From: Lenzites betulinus | Taxonomy: Eukaryota; Basidiomycota; Agaricomycetes; Polyporales; Polyporaceae | Reading direction: 5' to 3' | Length of the DNA: 64,000 bases | NCBI GenBank assembly: GCA_022264855.1 | Contig: JABYQU010000021.1 | Coordinates: 310,001 to 374,000, forward strand | Part shown: in pieces, positions 1-12,440 of the stretch | How positions within the stretch are numbered: position 1 is the first letter of the stretch | Layout of the letters: each line of letters opens with the position of its first letter | The notes under the pieces: model-generated | What the model saw: only the letters and a program-made list of their open reading frames with translations | What the model was told of the DNA's origin: nothing | Databases searched by the model: none | Made by a program: the position numbers and the translations under genes

Positions 1-2014
1 CTGTAGAAGGTGCCATCGGACGGTTTCGAGATGACACGCGAGCCCGAAAGCAGACTCGAGCAGCTTTCGTGTGAGGTCGTGTACCTATCAAACACCGCAG
101 TTCTGCTGATTAACATGGGCACCATGCCAGCATGAGGTGGCGCGTGCGAAGAATTTCCGTAGATCCTCGCTGATGCTGACAGATACGACCGCTTAGCTTG
201 ACAAACTTGGAAGGAATGTCACGGTGCAGCCGGACACACCTGAGTACGTGAAAACAAGCTCATATGAGGATATTGCCCACGACCAAGCCGACGTCAAGGG
301 TGGTACGCAGATCAAAGAAGGGTAAGTCGGACGCGACCTGAGAAATTCATAAGCGTTATAACGAGCACACTAAACTACATGCGACCACGAGGTGAAGAGC
401 TCCAGGTCGCACTGTACATCTGAATATCAGCATATCGTCACTGCGCGGGGACGGAGTTTATGTACTCACACTACTCCCCCGTATCCAGTTATAACATGTG
501 AACAGGTGTTCCTCGTTGGAGTTGTCCAAAGTATAGAGTTCCGGGTCGCTCCTCTTCGAGGACGAAGCCTGGACGAAGGTGCAGACTCGAGAGGCGCGCT
601 GAGACGCGCACTGACGGAAACTGCCGAATATCCAGGCGTCGATCTTCGATCCGTTATCCTCTGGCCTTCCCTCCACTTCTCAATCCACGAACCTCAAGAT
701 TTACACATACGCATCCTGGCATTGTTCATGTGAATACCCCAGAAGGCCCATCGCTCGCGGAATATCTGCCCATATGCGTCCCGGTGACCGGTCTCCACTC
801 GAGTTAACGCTGATGCGAGTCTTTCTCTGCTGCTTGATTCTACATAGGACTGAGTATTGTCTTGGTCTGGTCCACATGTTCGGGCTCCTAGCCAAGTCGC
901 ATGACGGAAGGCGACGCTGGGTAGCAGTGATCGTGGATGTTGCGCAGGCTTAGTCTGTTGAAATTATGACCACGACGGCTGGATCCGGAACTCTGCCTGT
1001 GTCTGATAGTGGCGTAGCAGCCAGAGCGCGATATTTATACAAGGTGCGTGTAACATGATACAGTGCGATCTTCAGTCATCAATACCGTCCTCCAGATCCA
1101 CAATGCCGTGCGGGGAGGTTGGGCGGCCTCGAGTCTTCAATGTTCCAACCCTCCGGTTCACGGCTTCCGTTCCCCTTGCACCGTCTCTCGCACAGCAGAC
1201 GAGTTCATCCGGGCGTCGCTGGACTCGCTCTGAAGGCCCTTCGACTTGTCTGTCAGGGCAAAGTACCGCATTAGCGAATGTCGAAACCAGAACGAAGGCC
1301 GAACTTGTGAACGCACTGTAGATCGACGCGGGCCCTTCCTCCCTCTTCGTCTGGGCCCCGGCCACGTACATGTATCCCAGAGTGGCCACGATGCCGACGA
1401 CGGTCGCGATAGCCTGAGTACAGGATGTCTGGGTGAGTAATGCCAGAACCAGACGAGTTGAATGTTGAACACGCACGAGAGGACGTCCGGGGCCTCTGGT
1501 GTGAACGCTCATGATGAGACTCGCGTGTTATTGACAAAAGAAGAGGTTTGTGCGTGGTCGGGCGTGATGAAGGTGGGAGCTAACAGAGACTATGAAGAGG
1601 GGTAAGTGGGAATGAAGAGATACATTCTCGGGACTTGAAGGTTATAAAGACTACTATGACGTCACTGTATCACACTTCCGCTAGCGCTACTACTTGGCGG
1701 CGGAGTACACCTCCAACGCTGCTCGTAATGAATTACGACGTATGTCAACATGTGCTCCTCGTCTGTCCTCGTGCGAGACAGCTTGCGAGTACTACGTAAA
1801 ATGGTTACTACAGTCTCCAAAGTTCGAAGTCTGTACCAGTCGAGCTGCTATGATACTAACCCGAGCCTCTATAACGCGTCCTCAGGAATGAACAAAGCAC
1901 GCTGTCAAGCCCCATAATCCCTCTATTGCAACAAGCATACATACATCTACAGGGTATCTAAAACAGAAACCAACGAACTATCATATATCATCGATCGTTC
2001 CTCTCAGTGTCATA
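1..2014. other. No recognisable gene (left edge to BTA1)
   Basis: I see no gene with a recognisable family here. Open frames are short and lack a consistent splice pattern. The only stretch with some protein-like character is on the minus strand at about 1072-1512. It has one hydrophobic run followed by charged sequence and could be a fragment of a membrane protein, but no neighbouring exons could be joined to it. The right end is the 3' flank of BTA1. Confidence 0.5.
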
Positions 2015-4809
2015 TCACAGTTCCAAAGTCTCAACCGTCTCAGAATCCGAGCTCTCCGCAACGACTCGCGCCTCCAACGCCTTCTCCTCCGCCAGGATGG
2101 AGGGATCCACAGCAACCTTCGTGCAGATCCACGTGGACGCGTACATGTTCACGCTGAAAGCAAACAATCAGTCAGTCGCGGCCAGAAACGCGGGACACGG
2201 GAAGGTGTCTCACCGGTCGATGCACTTCCCGGAAGTGCGCGCCGCGACGCGCTCGCACTTGAAGCCCTGCGCAGAGAACGCGTCGATGTACCACGGCTTG
2301 AGGCCGGCGCTGCGCAGCAGGACGCGGCCGCCGATGTTCATCGCTTTGTTCAGCGCGCGGATTTCCTGGAGGACGGCACGTCAGCCGCAGTCTGCGTATA
2401 GAGGCGTGCAAGGTCAAAGTACCTCGGCAGCTTGCGGGCCCTCTGGGTCAAACCAGTCCATGTGGTCCATGATCTATTTGGATGTTAGCATACAGCGAGT
2501 TAGAGACGGGGAGGCGGAACGTACCACAGCGACGGTCACGCTCTCGGACCGAATGCGAGCAAGCACCTCTACGAATTCATCTGTATGTACCCGCAGGCCA
2601 TCGAACGCGTTGGGTTGCGAAAGAGCCTCGTGCGCTTTCTTCGAGAGATAGGCAGGATGGCACCTGGTCAAAACCGTCAGCGATCCCTCCCCTACACACT
2701 GAAAGGAATACCACCGACCCTTCCGAGTACTTGCCCATCAAGCACAGCCGGTAGAAGTAGTTGCTGTCCTTCAAGAGGGTATTTTCCACGACCGGGTCCA
2801 ACGTGTCCACCACATACCGCCACATCGCCTCCTTCGGCTCGAACCCGCCCCCGCGCGCCGCGATCCGCGCATCCTCGTAAATCATATCGCGCTGGTTCGG
2901 CGGGACCCCGAGCGCACGCCACAAGAACTGCTCGTTCGCCACGACGAGGCTGCTCAGCCACCGGCTCAGCACGACCGGCCGCAGGCGCGTGCGCCAAATC
3001 GCTCGCTGCGCGCGCAGCGTCGGTGCCTCGCACAGCTCGCGCACCGCGCCGCGCAGCCTGAGCGCGCGGAAGAGCCACTTGCAGAGCTTGACCGCGATGC
3101 GCGTCCCGCCCGTCTCGTACAGCCCGCCCGCGCTCGCGAACACCCCGGCGTTGTCGAGCCAGAACTGGAACGCGCGCGAGGAGAGGTGTGGGGAGAGGCG
3201 GTCGAGGAGCAGCGTGCGGAAATCCGGGTGGCGGCCCTCGCCGAAGAGGCGCCACACGTCCGTGTGCGGGAGCGCGGCGGCGAAGGCGGCGAGCTTCAGC
3301 TCGAGCAGGTGGTTTTGTGAGGGGTTGAGGTCGACGGCGTGGATGCTCTTCGGGTGTTGGAGCGCGTATGCGAGCACGTTGTCTCCCGCGGAGGTGATAG
3401 CGAAGACGACGTCGTTGGGCCCGATCCCGAGCAGCCGCTGGTCCTCCGCCGGGTCCTCCCACGCGAACGCGTAGATGTACTCTCCGTTGAACTGAGCATG
3501 CTTCGGGAGCGCCTCGTCGTAGTATAGGCGCCACCGGCGGTTCTGGTAGAACGTTGCGGGGAGGGGCACGTTCGCGGAGAGGTTGAGGATCGCGGCCTCG
3601 AAGCCCTTGGAGCGAAGTTGTTTCCGTGTGGCGATCTCTGCTGTGTTCGCTGCCTCTGCACGACGCTCCGTGTAGTGAACAGGGGAGAGATACGGACTCT
3701 CGGTGGCGAGTGCATCGATGCGCTGTGCTGCACCAGCGGAGGTGGCGGTGCGCTGACACCCCAGCCAGATATAGTAAGGGATGCCTCCGAGAGTGTAATT
3801 GCGCTCGTTCGCGTTCAGGATCGTACCGAAGCGGTGCTCCAGATAGTCCCGGCGACCTTCGTCAAGGTGAACGCGGTCAAGTCGGAACCAGCTACGCCAG
3901 AAAAGGCGCGAGAACACGTTGACATGTCGTGAATGATGTCCCCCAGTGAAGTTGCGAAGGGAGTAGCTCGCTGCCGACTGGACGTAGAAGTCGACGCAGG
4001 TAATGAGACCGCTGGGGGCGAGCAGGTCTGCAATGGAGTCGATCACTGAGTAGAAGCTGTATGCGGTGTGAGCGGGCGTGCACGTAGTGGAGAAACGGTA
4101 GCCATGCGTACTCGGGGATCATGCTAAGGGAATATGACATGCTTATGAAGTCCGCCTTGATGCGATGCTTGCTCAGGATCGGTTCTCCGATCTCAGCAGT
4201 CTCTAGGATATTGGTAGAGTTGTCAAGAACGAAGGTGCGTGCATCCTCGCAGACCACATGGACGTTGTTCCACCCCAATCGAGCAAATCGCTGGCGAGCG
4301 ACCTCGCACAACGAGGGGCTGAGGTCGACCAAATAGACCGCAGAGAAAAAGTCGTTGACGGGGATGACGTCGTTCATCTTTTCGATGTTATATCCCGTCC
4401 CTCCGCCGACCTATAGATTAATGAAGTGGTGACAACGACCGATATAGAAATCACTTACGTCCACCCAGATCGGCTTGGATTCCTGGCCGCTCTCGCGGTG
4501 CTTGAGCTGCGCGGCGGCAAGCTGCAGCATATCCTCGCGGCCGCAAAGGAGCAACGCCCTAGTGGCGTCATAGACCTCCGCCTGCGTGCGGTAAAATCCT
4601 TCGAGAGCCCGCTGCTGTCCGCTCAAAGCTTTCACGTCCGCCGCGTTCCCGCGATCGACGGGTTTGAGGAAGCATGCGTAGAAAAACGTCCAGTACGCCC
4701 ACAGTTCGTGACGACAAGCGAGTGCTCCAGCGATCAGGACACAAAAAGATCCGTACAGCAGGAGATGCTGCTGAAAGGCTGCAGACAGCTGGAGAGCAGT
4801 CTCAAGCAT
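2015..4809 (-). CDS. BTA1: Betaine lipid synthase (BtaB-like methyltransferase fused to BtaA-like transferase)
   Basis: Predicted to make the phosphorus-free membrane lipid DGTS from diacylglycerol and S-adenosylmethionine. I read seven exons: 4459-4809, 4112-4410, 2719-4056, 2525-2663, 2423-2473, 2214-2365 and 2015-2153. All junctions are GT-AG and in phase, giving 822 residues. A hydrophobic segment lies at residues 14-35. A class I methyltransferase glycine motif, DVGGGTGY, spans the first intron near residue 117, and SLSMIPDF spans the second. The second half has the DUF3419 (BtaA) pattern, including AITSAGDNVLAYAL and AVDLNPSQN. In fungi these two activities are fused with the methyltransferase first, as here. 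Known fungal homologues act at the ER and are induced by phosphate limitation. The start is the ATG at 4807-4809, the first in-frame Met before the membrane segment. Confidence 0.93.
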
Positions 4810-6186
4810 ATCGATCTGTGCTAGAGCAGAGGTTCAGCAGATTGTCGAGGGACAGATGGATGGTGGGGACTGACCAGGACGATCCCCCGCTATCTACACT
4901 ATAAGAGTGTTGGTGTCGGCGGGACTGATCGCCCCCGAGTTCGCAGGTTCTTCGCCCGACCCTTCCATAGATGTGCAAACGCGCGCCGCCTACGAGGTCC
5001 GGGTCTGCAAGCGAGGTGCATGCGTCGGAGTGTCGACAGCGATGCGTGCGATAAGCAGCCTCTTCGCGCTAGCCACAGCACGCCTCTCTCACCGGGGCAA
5101 GCTGTACGCGCCTCATAGCGAATCCGTGGGCGCTCACGAGACGGACACGTTCGAAGTTGTGGGATTGCCTGGAGGGTTGGGATGGGGGAACGTGAGCGAT
5201 GATGGGAGTGGAGAAGCTAAAGCACCGACCAGTACCGCCATCTCAGTAGAACGTGGGTGGCCGCTTTGTCTTCAAGACGATCGAGTCTGGCAGGTTCGAC
5301 GTCCCGGTGGTGAAAGTGTCCATACACGTGCGTTCGCGTGTCGCCGCCCACCGGGAACCATCGCTAGCCAGCAGGCACTGGCATTCCCTACCAGTTCCAT
5401 CAATACTACTCAAAATTATAACGTCCAGTTGAGGAGGAAAGTGCGCGAACAGCGTACATATAACCGAGGCATCTTTGGATGTGGCTCGCGGCGTCCCAAT
5501 GTTCCAAGTTGAAGAAAGCGGAGAGCTGTCGCGTAGCCCTAGATCTAACAACTATCAATCAATGAACGTATTATATATATGATGAACAGGCTTTGACCTA
5601 CACAGCTAAGCATACGGTTCGAGGGCTTCAAGCTTCAAGACCCAAGTCAAGCGGATGCCAGTCGCGATCGTCAGTCATGGCATATCCACAATTTAGTTGG
5701 CGGGAGGGTGAAGAGAGCCGATACAGGCTTCCGTCATGGTCTTACGGGGCCTAAGCTTGAGGCTTGTATACCAGGTTTGAGATTGGATGCATGATGTAAA
5801 TGTTGATGTCATGCTGAGCTCTGTGTATAATAATATGCATCCTGAATCGGGCCGGAACAATTACTGAGTGAGAAGCCTAAGAGAGGTTTATACCGTGCAC
5901 AACCCGAGTGCGTTGAGGAGAACGCTCACGGTGGTAGACCTTTTCCGACGTCGGTGGCAAAAGAATCTTGCCGTATGTTTTAAACAATGTCGGAGCAATC
6001 GCAGCGCGGGGATTGGCGGAGTGCAACCTAGTGCAACGTCATCATCGGATTTGTTCGGTGATGGGCGTCTATTCTTACGGCCAGCGACGCGACGCGAAGT
6101 GCGAAGTTACGAACTTCGAAGATACCACCACCTTTCCCTCACTTCCCCATCTAGCTCGCCGTCGGCCTCAACGTCACACTCTTAGT
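4810..6186. promoter_or_regulatory. Divergent promoter region between BTA1 and KGD2
   Basis: This interval of about 1.4 kb separates the 5' ends of BTA1 (minus) and KGD2 (plus), so it should hold both promoters. An E-box CACGTG, the core site of Pho4-type bHLH regulators, lies at 5325-5330, about 515 bp upstream of the BTA1 start. An AT-rich stretch at about 5560-5840 may separate the two promoters. A 201-codon plus-strand frame at 4907-5512 begins at GTG and shows no family features, so I do not call it a gene. Confidence 0.45.
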
Positions 6187-8026
6187 ATGCTCTCAAGACG
6201 AATTATTCTTATTGCGCGCGGGCGTGCTCTCGCTGCCGGCCGCGGCGATGCTGTTGTCATGTCCAAGGGATGGTATGTACACAGCTCGACAGTTCTGAAT
6301 GATGTTTTGAATATCTGGTTTGGTGTTCAGGAAGGTCGCCAGCGCGTACACCCAGCGAGCAAAGTTCCACTCGACCAACCTCTTGCAGGGTTTGTCCGCC
6401 TTGTTCAATTCTCCCCAGAGTCCCGCAGTGACGTCAAATTCGCCCTGCAGCTGAGACCGTCAAGGTGCCGCAAATGGCGGAGTCTATCTCGGAGGGCACC
6501 CTGAAGTCATGGCTGAAGCAACCCGGAGACAGCGTCGAGGCTGACGAGGAGGTTGCGACCATTGAGACCGATAAGGTGCGTAATGCGGCCGGAATGCAGG
6601 CGGCAACGATGATCTTAACTGCGTGCCCAAACTCTGTAGATTGACGTCTCAGTGAATGCACCAGCTGCGGGTCGCATCACTGAGCACCTCGCGAATGAGG
6701 AGGACACTGTCTCCGTTGGCCAAGACCTGTTCCGCTTCGAACCTGGCGCTACCGGTGAGGCCGCACCCAAGGAGCAGAAGTCGGAGGAGTCTAAGGAGAC
6801 CAAGGACGCCACGGAGCCCAAGGACCAGCAGGTCGACAAGAGCACCCCCCCGCCCCCCGCTCCCTCGCCCGAAGAGGTCCGCAAACCGGACCCCGCCGGT
6901 GTCCAGGGCGGAACCGCTAAGAAGGAAGTCAAGGAGACGTCAAAGCCGGCGCCGAAAGAGTCGAAGCAGCCTACACCTACACCGCGCGTGCCCGGGAGCA
7001 GGGGCGAGACGCGCGTGAAGATGAACCGGATGCGTCTGCGCATTGCGGAGCGCCTCAAGGAGTCGCAGAACGCCGCGGCGTCGCTGACGACGTTCAACGA
7101 GATCGACATGTCGAGTGTGATGGAGATGCGCAAGAAGTACAAGGACGAGGTGCTGAAGGAGCACGACGTCAAGCTCGGCTTCATGAGCGCCTTCGCGAAG
7201 GCATGCTCGCTCGCCCTCAAGGAGATCCCGGCTGCGAACGCGTCGATCGACGGCGAGGAGATTGTGTACCGCGACTACGTCGACCTTAGCGTCGCCGTCG
7301 CCACACCGAAGGGCCTGGTGACACCCGTCGTGCGGAACGCGGAGGGGATGAACTTCATCGAGATTGAGAAAGAGATCGCGGCCCTTGGCAAGAAGGTGTG
7401 TTTATATCGAGGCGCCTTCTGGTGCACGAGACTGACCTAGCATAGGCGCGCGATGGCAAGCTCACCTTGGAAGACATGGCCGGCGGTACCTTCACGATGT
7501 ATGCACGTCCTCATCTGTTTCCGTCGTCCTTGTGCTGACTGCATTGCAGCTCGAATGGTGGTGTGTTCGGCTCGCTTTACGGCACCCCCATCATCAACCT
7601 GCCCCAGTCCGCCGTTCTCGGTGAGTCGCCGTCCCTATCCTATCAGTGTTTCGGACCTGCGTCGGTGCCGCATTTCGCTTGTGCTACCTTGCGTGCATTG
7701 TACGATCGCCCGTGCGGGGGCTGCATGACAGCCGCGCTGTAATGATCGCGATCACCCATGGCTGACCACGTTCCTTCCCCCAGGCATGCATGCGATCAAG
7801 GATCGGCCCGTCGTCGTGAACGGCCAGATCGTCATCCGCCCGATCATGGTCGTCGCGCTCACCTACGACCACCGCCTCCTCGACGGCCGGGAAGCGGTCA
7901 CCTTCCTCGGTACGTCATTTGCTTCTTCGCGCTGTACGGTGGCTGACATATGTTGTTTTCCTATTTTATGCAGTCAAGGTCAAGGAGTACCTCGAGGACC
8001 CGAGGAAAATGCTCCTCGCTGCATAG
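6187..8026 (+). CDS. KGD2: Dihydrolipoamide succinyltransferase, E2 of 2-oxoglutarate dehydrogenase
   Basis: Core E2 subunit of the mitochondrial 2-oxoglutarate dehydrogenase complex; it transfers succinyl from lipoyl-lysine to CoA. I read eight exons: 6187-6272, 6331-6389, 6451-6575, 6640-7395, 7446-7498, 7550-7620, 7784-7909 and 7974-8026. All are in phase, giving 442 residues. The N-terminus [13 protein letters not shown] is a basic mitochondrial presequence. The lipoyl domain begins [15 protein letters not shown], and its lipoylation site IETDK|IDV is cut by intron 3. A long Lys/Pro/Glu-rich linker follows, with no clear peripheral-subunit-binding domain, as is usual for eukaryotic KGD2. 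The catalytic domain ends with YDHRLLDG, containing the active-site His and Asp. An in-frame Met lies upstream at 5968, but the presequence makes 6187 the better start. Confidence 0.96.
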
Positions 8027-9269
8027 ATGTGGTGTACAAGCATGTACGGCACGAGTCGTGTAGACTGGACTGTTGTTTGAACGAACAGGCGTGCTGCGCT
8101 CCATGGACCCCGCCCCGGACCAGACGCGCCGCGTCGGCTGACGTGCATTTGTATAGGGCCGCTGTAGCTCGCCTGACTGACGCGATATTCTCGAGTAATC
8201 CTACATTAATTGCCAGCGACGTACGCTATTGGCGCTGTTCCTCCGCGCGGCTTTCTATGAGGACGTTCATGATCGATTCATGGATATCCACTCTGCGCAG
8301 AGTCTGAAGTATCCGGATACACGCTTAACCTTCTTCGCTAATCATAGTGACCCACAGCAGGGACACTGGATTTGAAGCAACACCCCTCCGCGATCACACT
8401 GCCAGAACCCCGCCTCACTCACTGACTAGACTCGAAGCCCTGCGGACCTTTACGCCAGATCTCCCGGGTCGTGTGCGCAGAGAAGCTATTTGCAGCACGA
8501 ATACCTACGGACCTTGTGGAGACGATCCCCATAATTGCTGTGAGTACTTCCGTGCGTCCGAGCGCACTCGGTGGAGCTGACGCGGCGTCCGTTCATTAGC
8601 TGGTTCGCTGCGTGACGCCTCGGGCTCTTCGTGAACTTTGAGTCAGAGTTGAGCACAGCGCGACGGTCGGGTTTCCCGTCTCCGCGTTCTGTCGCCGCCA
8701 GTTGCATGTCGGCGCGACGGCGTACACCGCCGCACAGCTCGTCATCCACCAGCACCGCACCGCATCGCCAAGCCACCCGCCGTCCATGGCACACGCTGCG
8801 CACGAATACATACCACTCGCGGGCGAGCCTCGGACACAATACCACACAGGCTCACTGAGACGCGCGCACGTCACCGTCGCCCGAACCGGCGCGCAGATCG
8901 TCTTCCTGCGCTTCGCCCCCCCTGCGCTCTCCCATGCTCATGCGCGCGGCCGACCGGTCATGATGCATGAGCAGCGCACCGGCGACAGCGGCAATTAAGA
9001 CGAAGGAGGCGATCGAGTCACGAAGTGGACGCCGGGGAACGGACGCCCTTACTGGGTGTGGCTGGCCGTTGCACGCGATGCTTGTACGTACAGTGTACGC
9101 TGACAGGGGCTATGTCTATTCTGTGAACCTTGGTGGCCTGACGGTCTCAGAGCAAGCTTGCGCTGCGACGAGGGATAGTCTATCCAACCTGACCGTCTCG
9201 CAAGGGGGGAAGTTGTCCCCGCGCGCAGCTCTAAGCCTCTAACAGTGCAGTTGGGGTAGCATGAAGTAC

Positions 9270-9480
9270 GTACGCTCCATAGCGTTGGCCCGCGACCACG
9301 AAACCGGAAATGCACCCGCGAAGTGCACCATCTATGTGCCACTCCGCCTCCACGATACTCCAGCGTCGACGGGCACAGCGGCAGCGGGGAAGCTCATAAG
9401 GTGCGTTTGGGAGTGGGGTCGACGAAACGTGATGAATCTAATCTGGGTCCGCTTGCGCAGCAGTGTGCGTGCTCGACGTC
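9270..9480 (+). pseudogene. Relic exon, copy 1 of a diverged duplicate
   Basis: The plus strand at about 9290-9400 reads as a short open peptide, ARDHETGNAPAKCTI and onward, ending in STGTAAAGKLIR at a GTGCGT donor near 9401. A pyrimidine-rich stretch and a GCGCAG acceptor follow near 9462. The same peptide pattern, frame, donor and acceptor occur in copy 2. Frame conservation between the copies suggests both derive from coding sequence. I found no start codon and no further exons, and the protein is unrecognised. Confidence 0.4.
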
Positions 9481-9919
9481 GTACGATCTAGCAACATGAC
9501 CTACTTTGTAGGCATCCTGAAAAAGATGTACACGGAGGTCAAGCTACCAACCTGCAGAGGCGCGGTTCGAAGTCGGTTTTTCCATTGTATGTGCACGACG
9601 TACCTAGGTAACGAGAACGCAAGTTAACGGCGTTGTCCCTGAGACCTGTCAAGACAATGCAGCATTATGGTAGTCCTTACTCCTAAGCAATGCAGAAGCC
9701 ACTCGTATCCACACGATCGTCGTTCCACAGAAGGCACTGGCACAGGGGTAGCCCTGGGTAGCCACTACGGACGAGCACACCTATCGATACGCCCCCTCGC
9801 CATGATTGAACGTTGAACCCCGCGAAGAACCCCGTGTGCGCATAGTCCCCCGTCTCAGTTGTAGAAACACCAAAGCCAACCACGATGTCGACGCACGTAA
9901 ACGATCGCTGCACGATGGT

Positions 9920-10230
9920 GCGTAGTGGGCCTGACTTTGCACGCGATCACAGAATCGGGTATGCGCCCGCGAGATACACCATCATTCCCGATTCCCCGCG
10001 CCCCCACAATGGCCCACCGTCGACGGGCGAAGCGGCAGCGCGGAAGCTCACAAGGTGAGTTTGGCACCCGCACAGACCCGCCCGCCCCGAATCTGATCTT
10101 CCGCCGCGCAGCACGGCGACGGCAGAGCCTATTCGAATTGCGAAGCACCGTGCCATGCCATGGCCCACGGCCATTGTCAGGGCGGACGCTGAACAGGCGC
10201 AGCCACGCACAGTGCACGAGGCACCGCGCG
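9920..10230 (+). pseudogene. Relic exon, copy 2 of a diverged duplicate
   Basis: The plus strand from about 9930 reads FARDHRIGYAPARYTI and onward to STGEAAARKLT before a GTGAGT donor near 10053. An acceptor GCGCAG follows near 10110. It matches copy 1 residue for residue at ARDH, APA, TI, P-STG, AAA and KL. After the acceptor an open frame continues for roughly 45 codons to a stop. The protein family is not recognised, and the pair is probably the remnant of a duplicated gene. Confidence 0.4.
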
Positions 10231-11479
10231 AACGCAGGAAGCTGCGAAGCGGGGGCAGCTGACCACGGGGATGGGCCGGGGAGGGCGCCCACGCCTGCGG
10301 AGGCAGTCGCGGAGCCACCGTGATAGATTGCGTGGGTGCGATGGCGGCTCACGGGGCTGCATGCGCTCCGCAGGGCCTCTTGATCGGCAACTCTCTGTGA
10401 AGGCCACCGCACGGGCGAAGGCGAAGGCGAGCTGGACGTCGACGCGCAGAGACTCTGACCGTAACCAAGCGTAAGTGGGATCTGCCTTCTGCCTTCGCGC
10501 CCTGGCGGGTGGGCCCGAGCTCTGTGCTTGTAGGGTCCGGTTGTGTGTGCGTATCTGCCAATAGATAGTCGTACCGCGCAGTACTGTAATCCAGTGTCTT
10601 CCCGTCTTCCATCCGGCGGTGCGTGCCAAATACTAATAGCGTGCGGCCTGTGCGCGAAGTCCTCTGAAACCCAGGACCGGCCCTGTGCAGGGCGCGTGGG
10701 CACATCAGGTTCCGATATGCGACTCGCGAGACATGCCCTTCCATACCACGGTGCAGCGAGCCTGAACGTGTCCGGACGGCCCTCGCTTGGCTCGCGCTAT
10801 CGTGCTCTGGAGCCTCTGGTGCGGAGGGCGCGATAGCCAAATCCCCCTCCGGTGCTACGGGGCGCCTGCAGGTGCCTGCTATCGCCTCCGAGCAGGGGGG
10901 GGCTAGGGGCAATGTCTGAGGCCTGAGGAGCTGCTGGGAAACCGGCAGTCGGTCCTGGCTTAAACTTGGGGGGGACGTCAGCGGACAGCCTGCAGCCCCG
11001 GGCTAGCGCGATATGGGCATGGGCGTGCACGCAAGGCTGGTGGCGGTGAGCGTCCCGGCGGGGACTACTGGGGCTGCAGCTCCAAGGTTCACGATGCTGA
11101 ATGCTATCAGTGAGAAGCGCGATGTGCCGGGGCGCGATAGCGAGGGCGAGTAGCCGGCGGGCACACGGTGTGTCAGGAGACGGGGCTTCGGGGACGCTCG
11201 TCGCGGCGAGCTCGGGAGGGATTGCGCACTCAATAGCTTGTGGGCGTAGAGCGGTCGGGAGCTGGTCCGTGCTGGGGCGAGCCGGGGGATCTTCTGCTTC
11301 GCGTGGGACCAGGTCTATGTTATGGTGATATGTTGCGCGGTGTATCGATAAGTTTGCTTACCAGTAGAGAGCGACATTCACCTTACGACTTACGAGCCAG
11401 CTCAAAGCCGGAGAGAATAGGTTTACGGGCACATTGTCAGGCATATCGACGATGTGGATACCTTGTTCTCTCAATCGAC

Positions 11480-12440
11480 GCGGTTACGCGAGCAACGATT
11501 GACATGCCCGTCGAGGTCGTTCTCGTCTCAGCGCTAGCATATCGGGAATGACAATGGGGAGACAACGTGCGAGTGAGCGGGCGGACATTGTCGCGCTGCA
11601 AGCGACCGCACGCATGTAGCACGCATATTTCCAAGGTCGATGTAGTGGATCAGATTGGTACCCGAGGGCCCAAGTCCAGGTGGGGCATGGAGAAAGATGT
11701 TTGGTCAGCCGGCGCGTTTACGCGAAGTTCGAACAACAATTGTTATCTGCGTCGAGGTTGTTCCTGCAAGCGCTGCCGTACGTAGCGTGTCGGGCCAGAC
11801 AATGGGCTGGGAGCGGCGCGCGAGCAGACGGGCGGGCGGGCGTCGTGCAATGTCGTATGCATTGTCTGCGTCTGCAAGCGTCAATATGTACGTCGCTAGG
11901 TCAATGTCGTCGTAGGTGGCTACAATTGTTACCTGAACGCGGGTCGCAATCTTGAAAGTTCATGCATTGTGTAGCACGTCGCTACATGCCGCTCGAGAGA
12001 CAGCCGAACTTGACCAAGGTGGGTGGGACAACAGGTGGTTTACCAGCGCCTTCGTAGCGTTGGGCAGCGTGTCGGCAAAGACAATGGGGGGACGGCGTGT
12101 GTAGGGCGTCGTCCTCTGTCGGCTGCATTGTTTGCGTGCTGTAATTAAGCGTCTATATGTGCATGTTTTCGAGGTCGATGTCGTACTCAGTGAAACAGAA
12201 AATTATGCACTCGCTATGCTGAGACCTGATGTTGCCTTGGGAGCTACTGTAGCTCACAATGGATCCTGTTAGCCGATAATGTTGCGGGGGGAACCATTGT
12301 TTTGTGGGACGAGCGTATGCGACTGCGAAGGTCGTAGCGTAAGGTGCTATGTTAGTACACATCGTACTTGGGGAACAGGACTAATCGTCTGCAAACATAG
12401 TTTGCGTACTGTCACATCCATGTTTCCTATGTCGATATCG
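11480..12440. repeat. Four imperfect direct repeats of about 250 bp
   Basis: Four diverged units follow each other at about 11480-11650, 11715-11920, 12040-12190 and 12260-12440. Shared landmarks are a GACAATGGG block (near 11550, 11802 and 12080; degenerate as AACCATTG near 12290) followed 50-100 bp later by a TGCAAGCG-like or TTTGCGT block. The units end in a TTCCAAGGTCGATGTAG or TTTTCGAGGTCGATGTCG block (near 11628 and 12165; ATGTCGATATCGCTG near 12436). Spacing is about 240-270 bp. There is no convincing reading frame. The divergence suggests an old tandem amplification. Confidence 0.6.

Noticed and set aside
2007..3759. Several 80-355 codon frames on both strands across BTA1
   Set aside because: They are shadows of the GC-rich BTA1 coding exons, with Arg/Ala/Pro-rich translations lacking any domain.
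4907..5512. 201-codon plus-strand frame upstream of BTA1
   Set aside because: Begins with GTG, shows no family features or splice pattern, and lies in the promoter side of a well-supported gene.
5968..6186. Upstream in-frame Met for KGD2
   Set aside because: The added 73 residues do not resemble a presequence, whereas the Met at 6187 begins a typical one.
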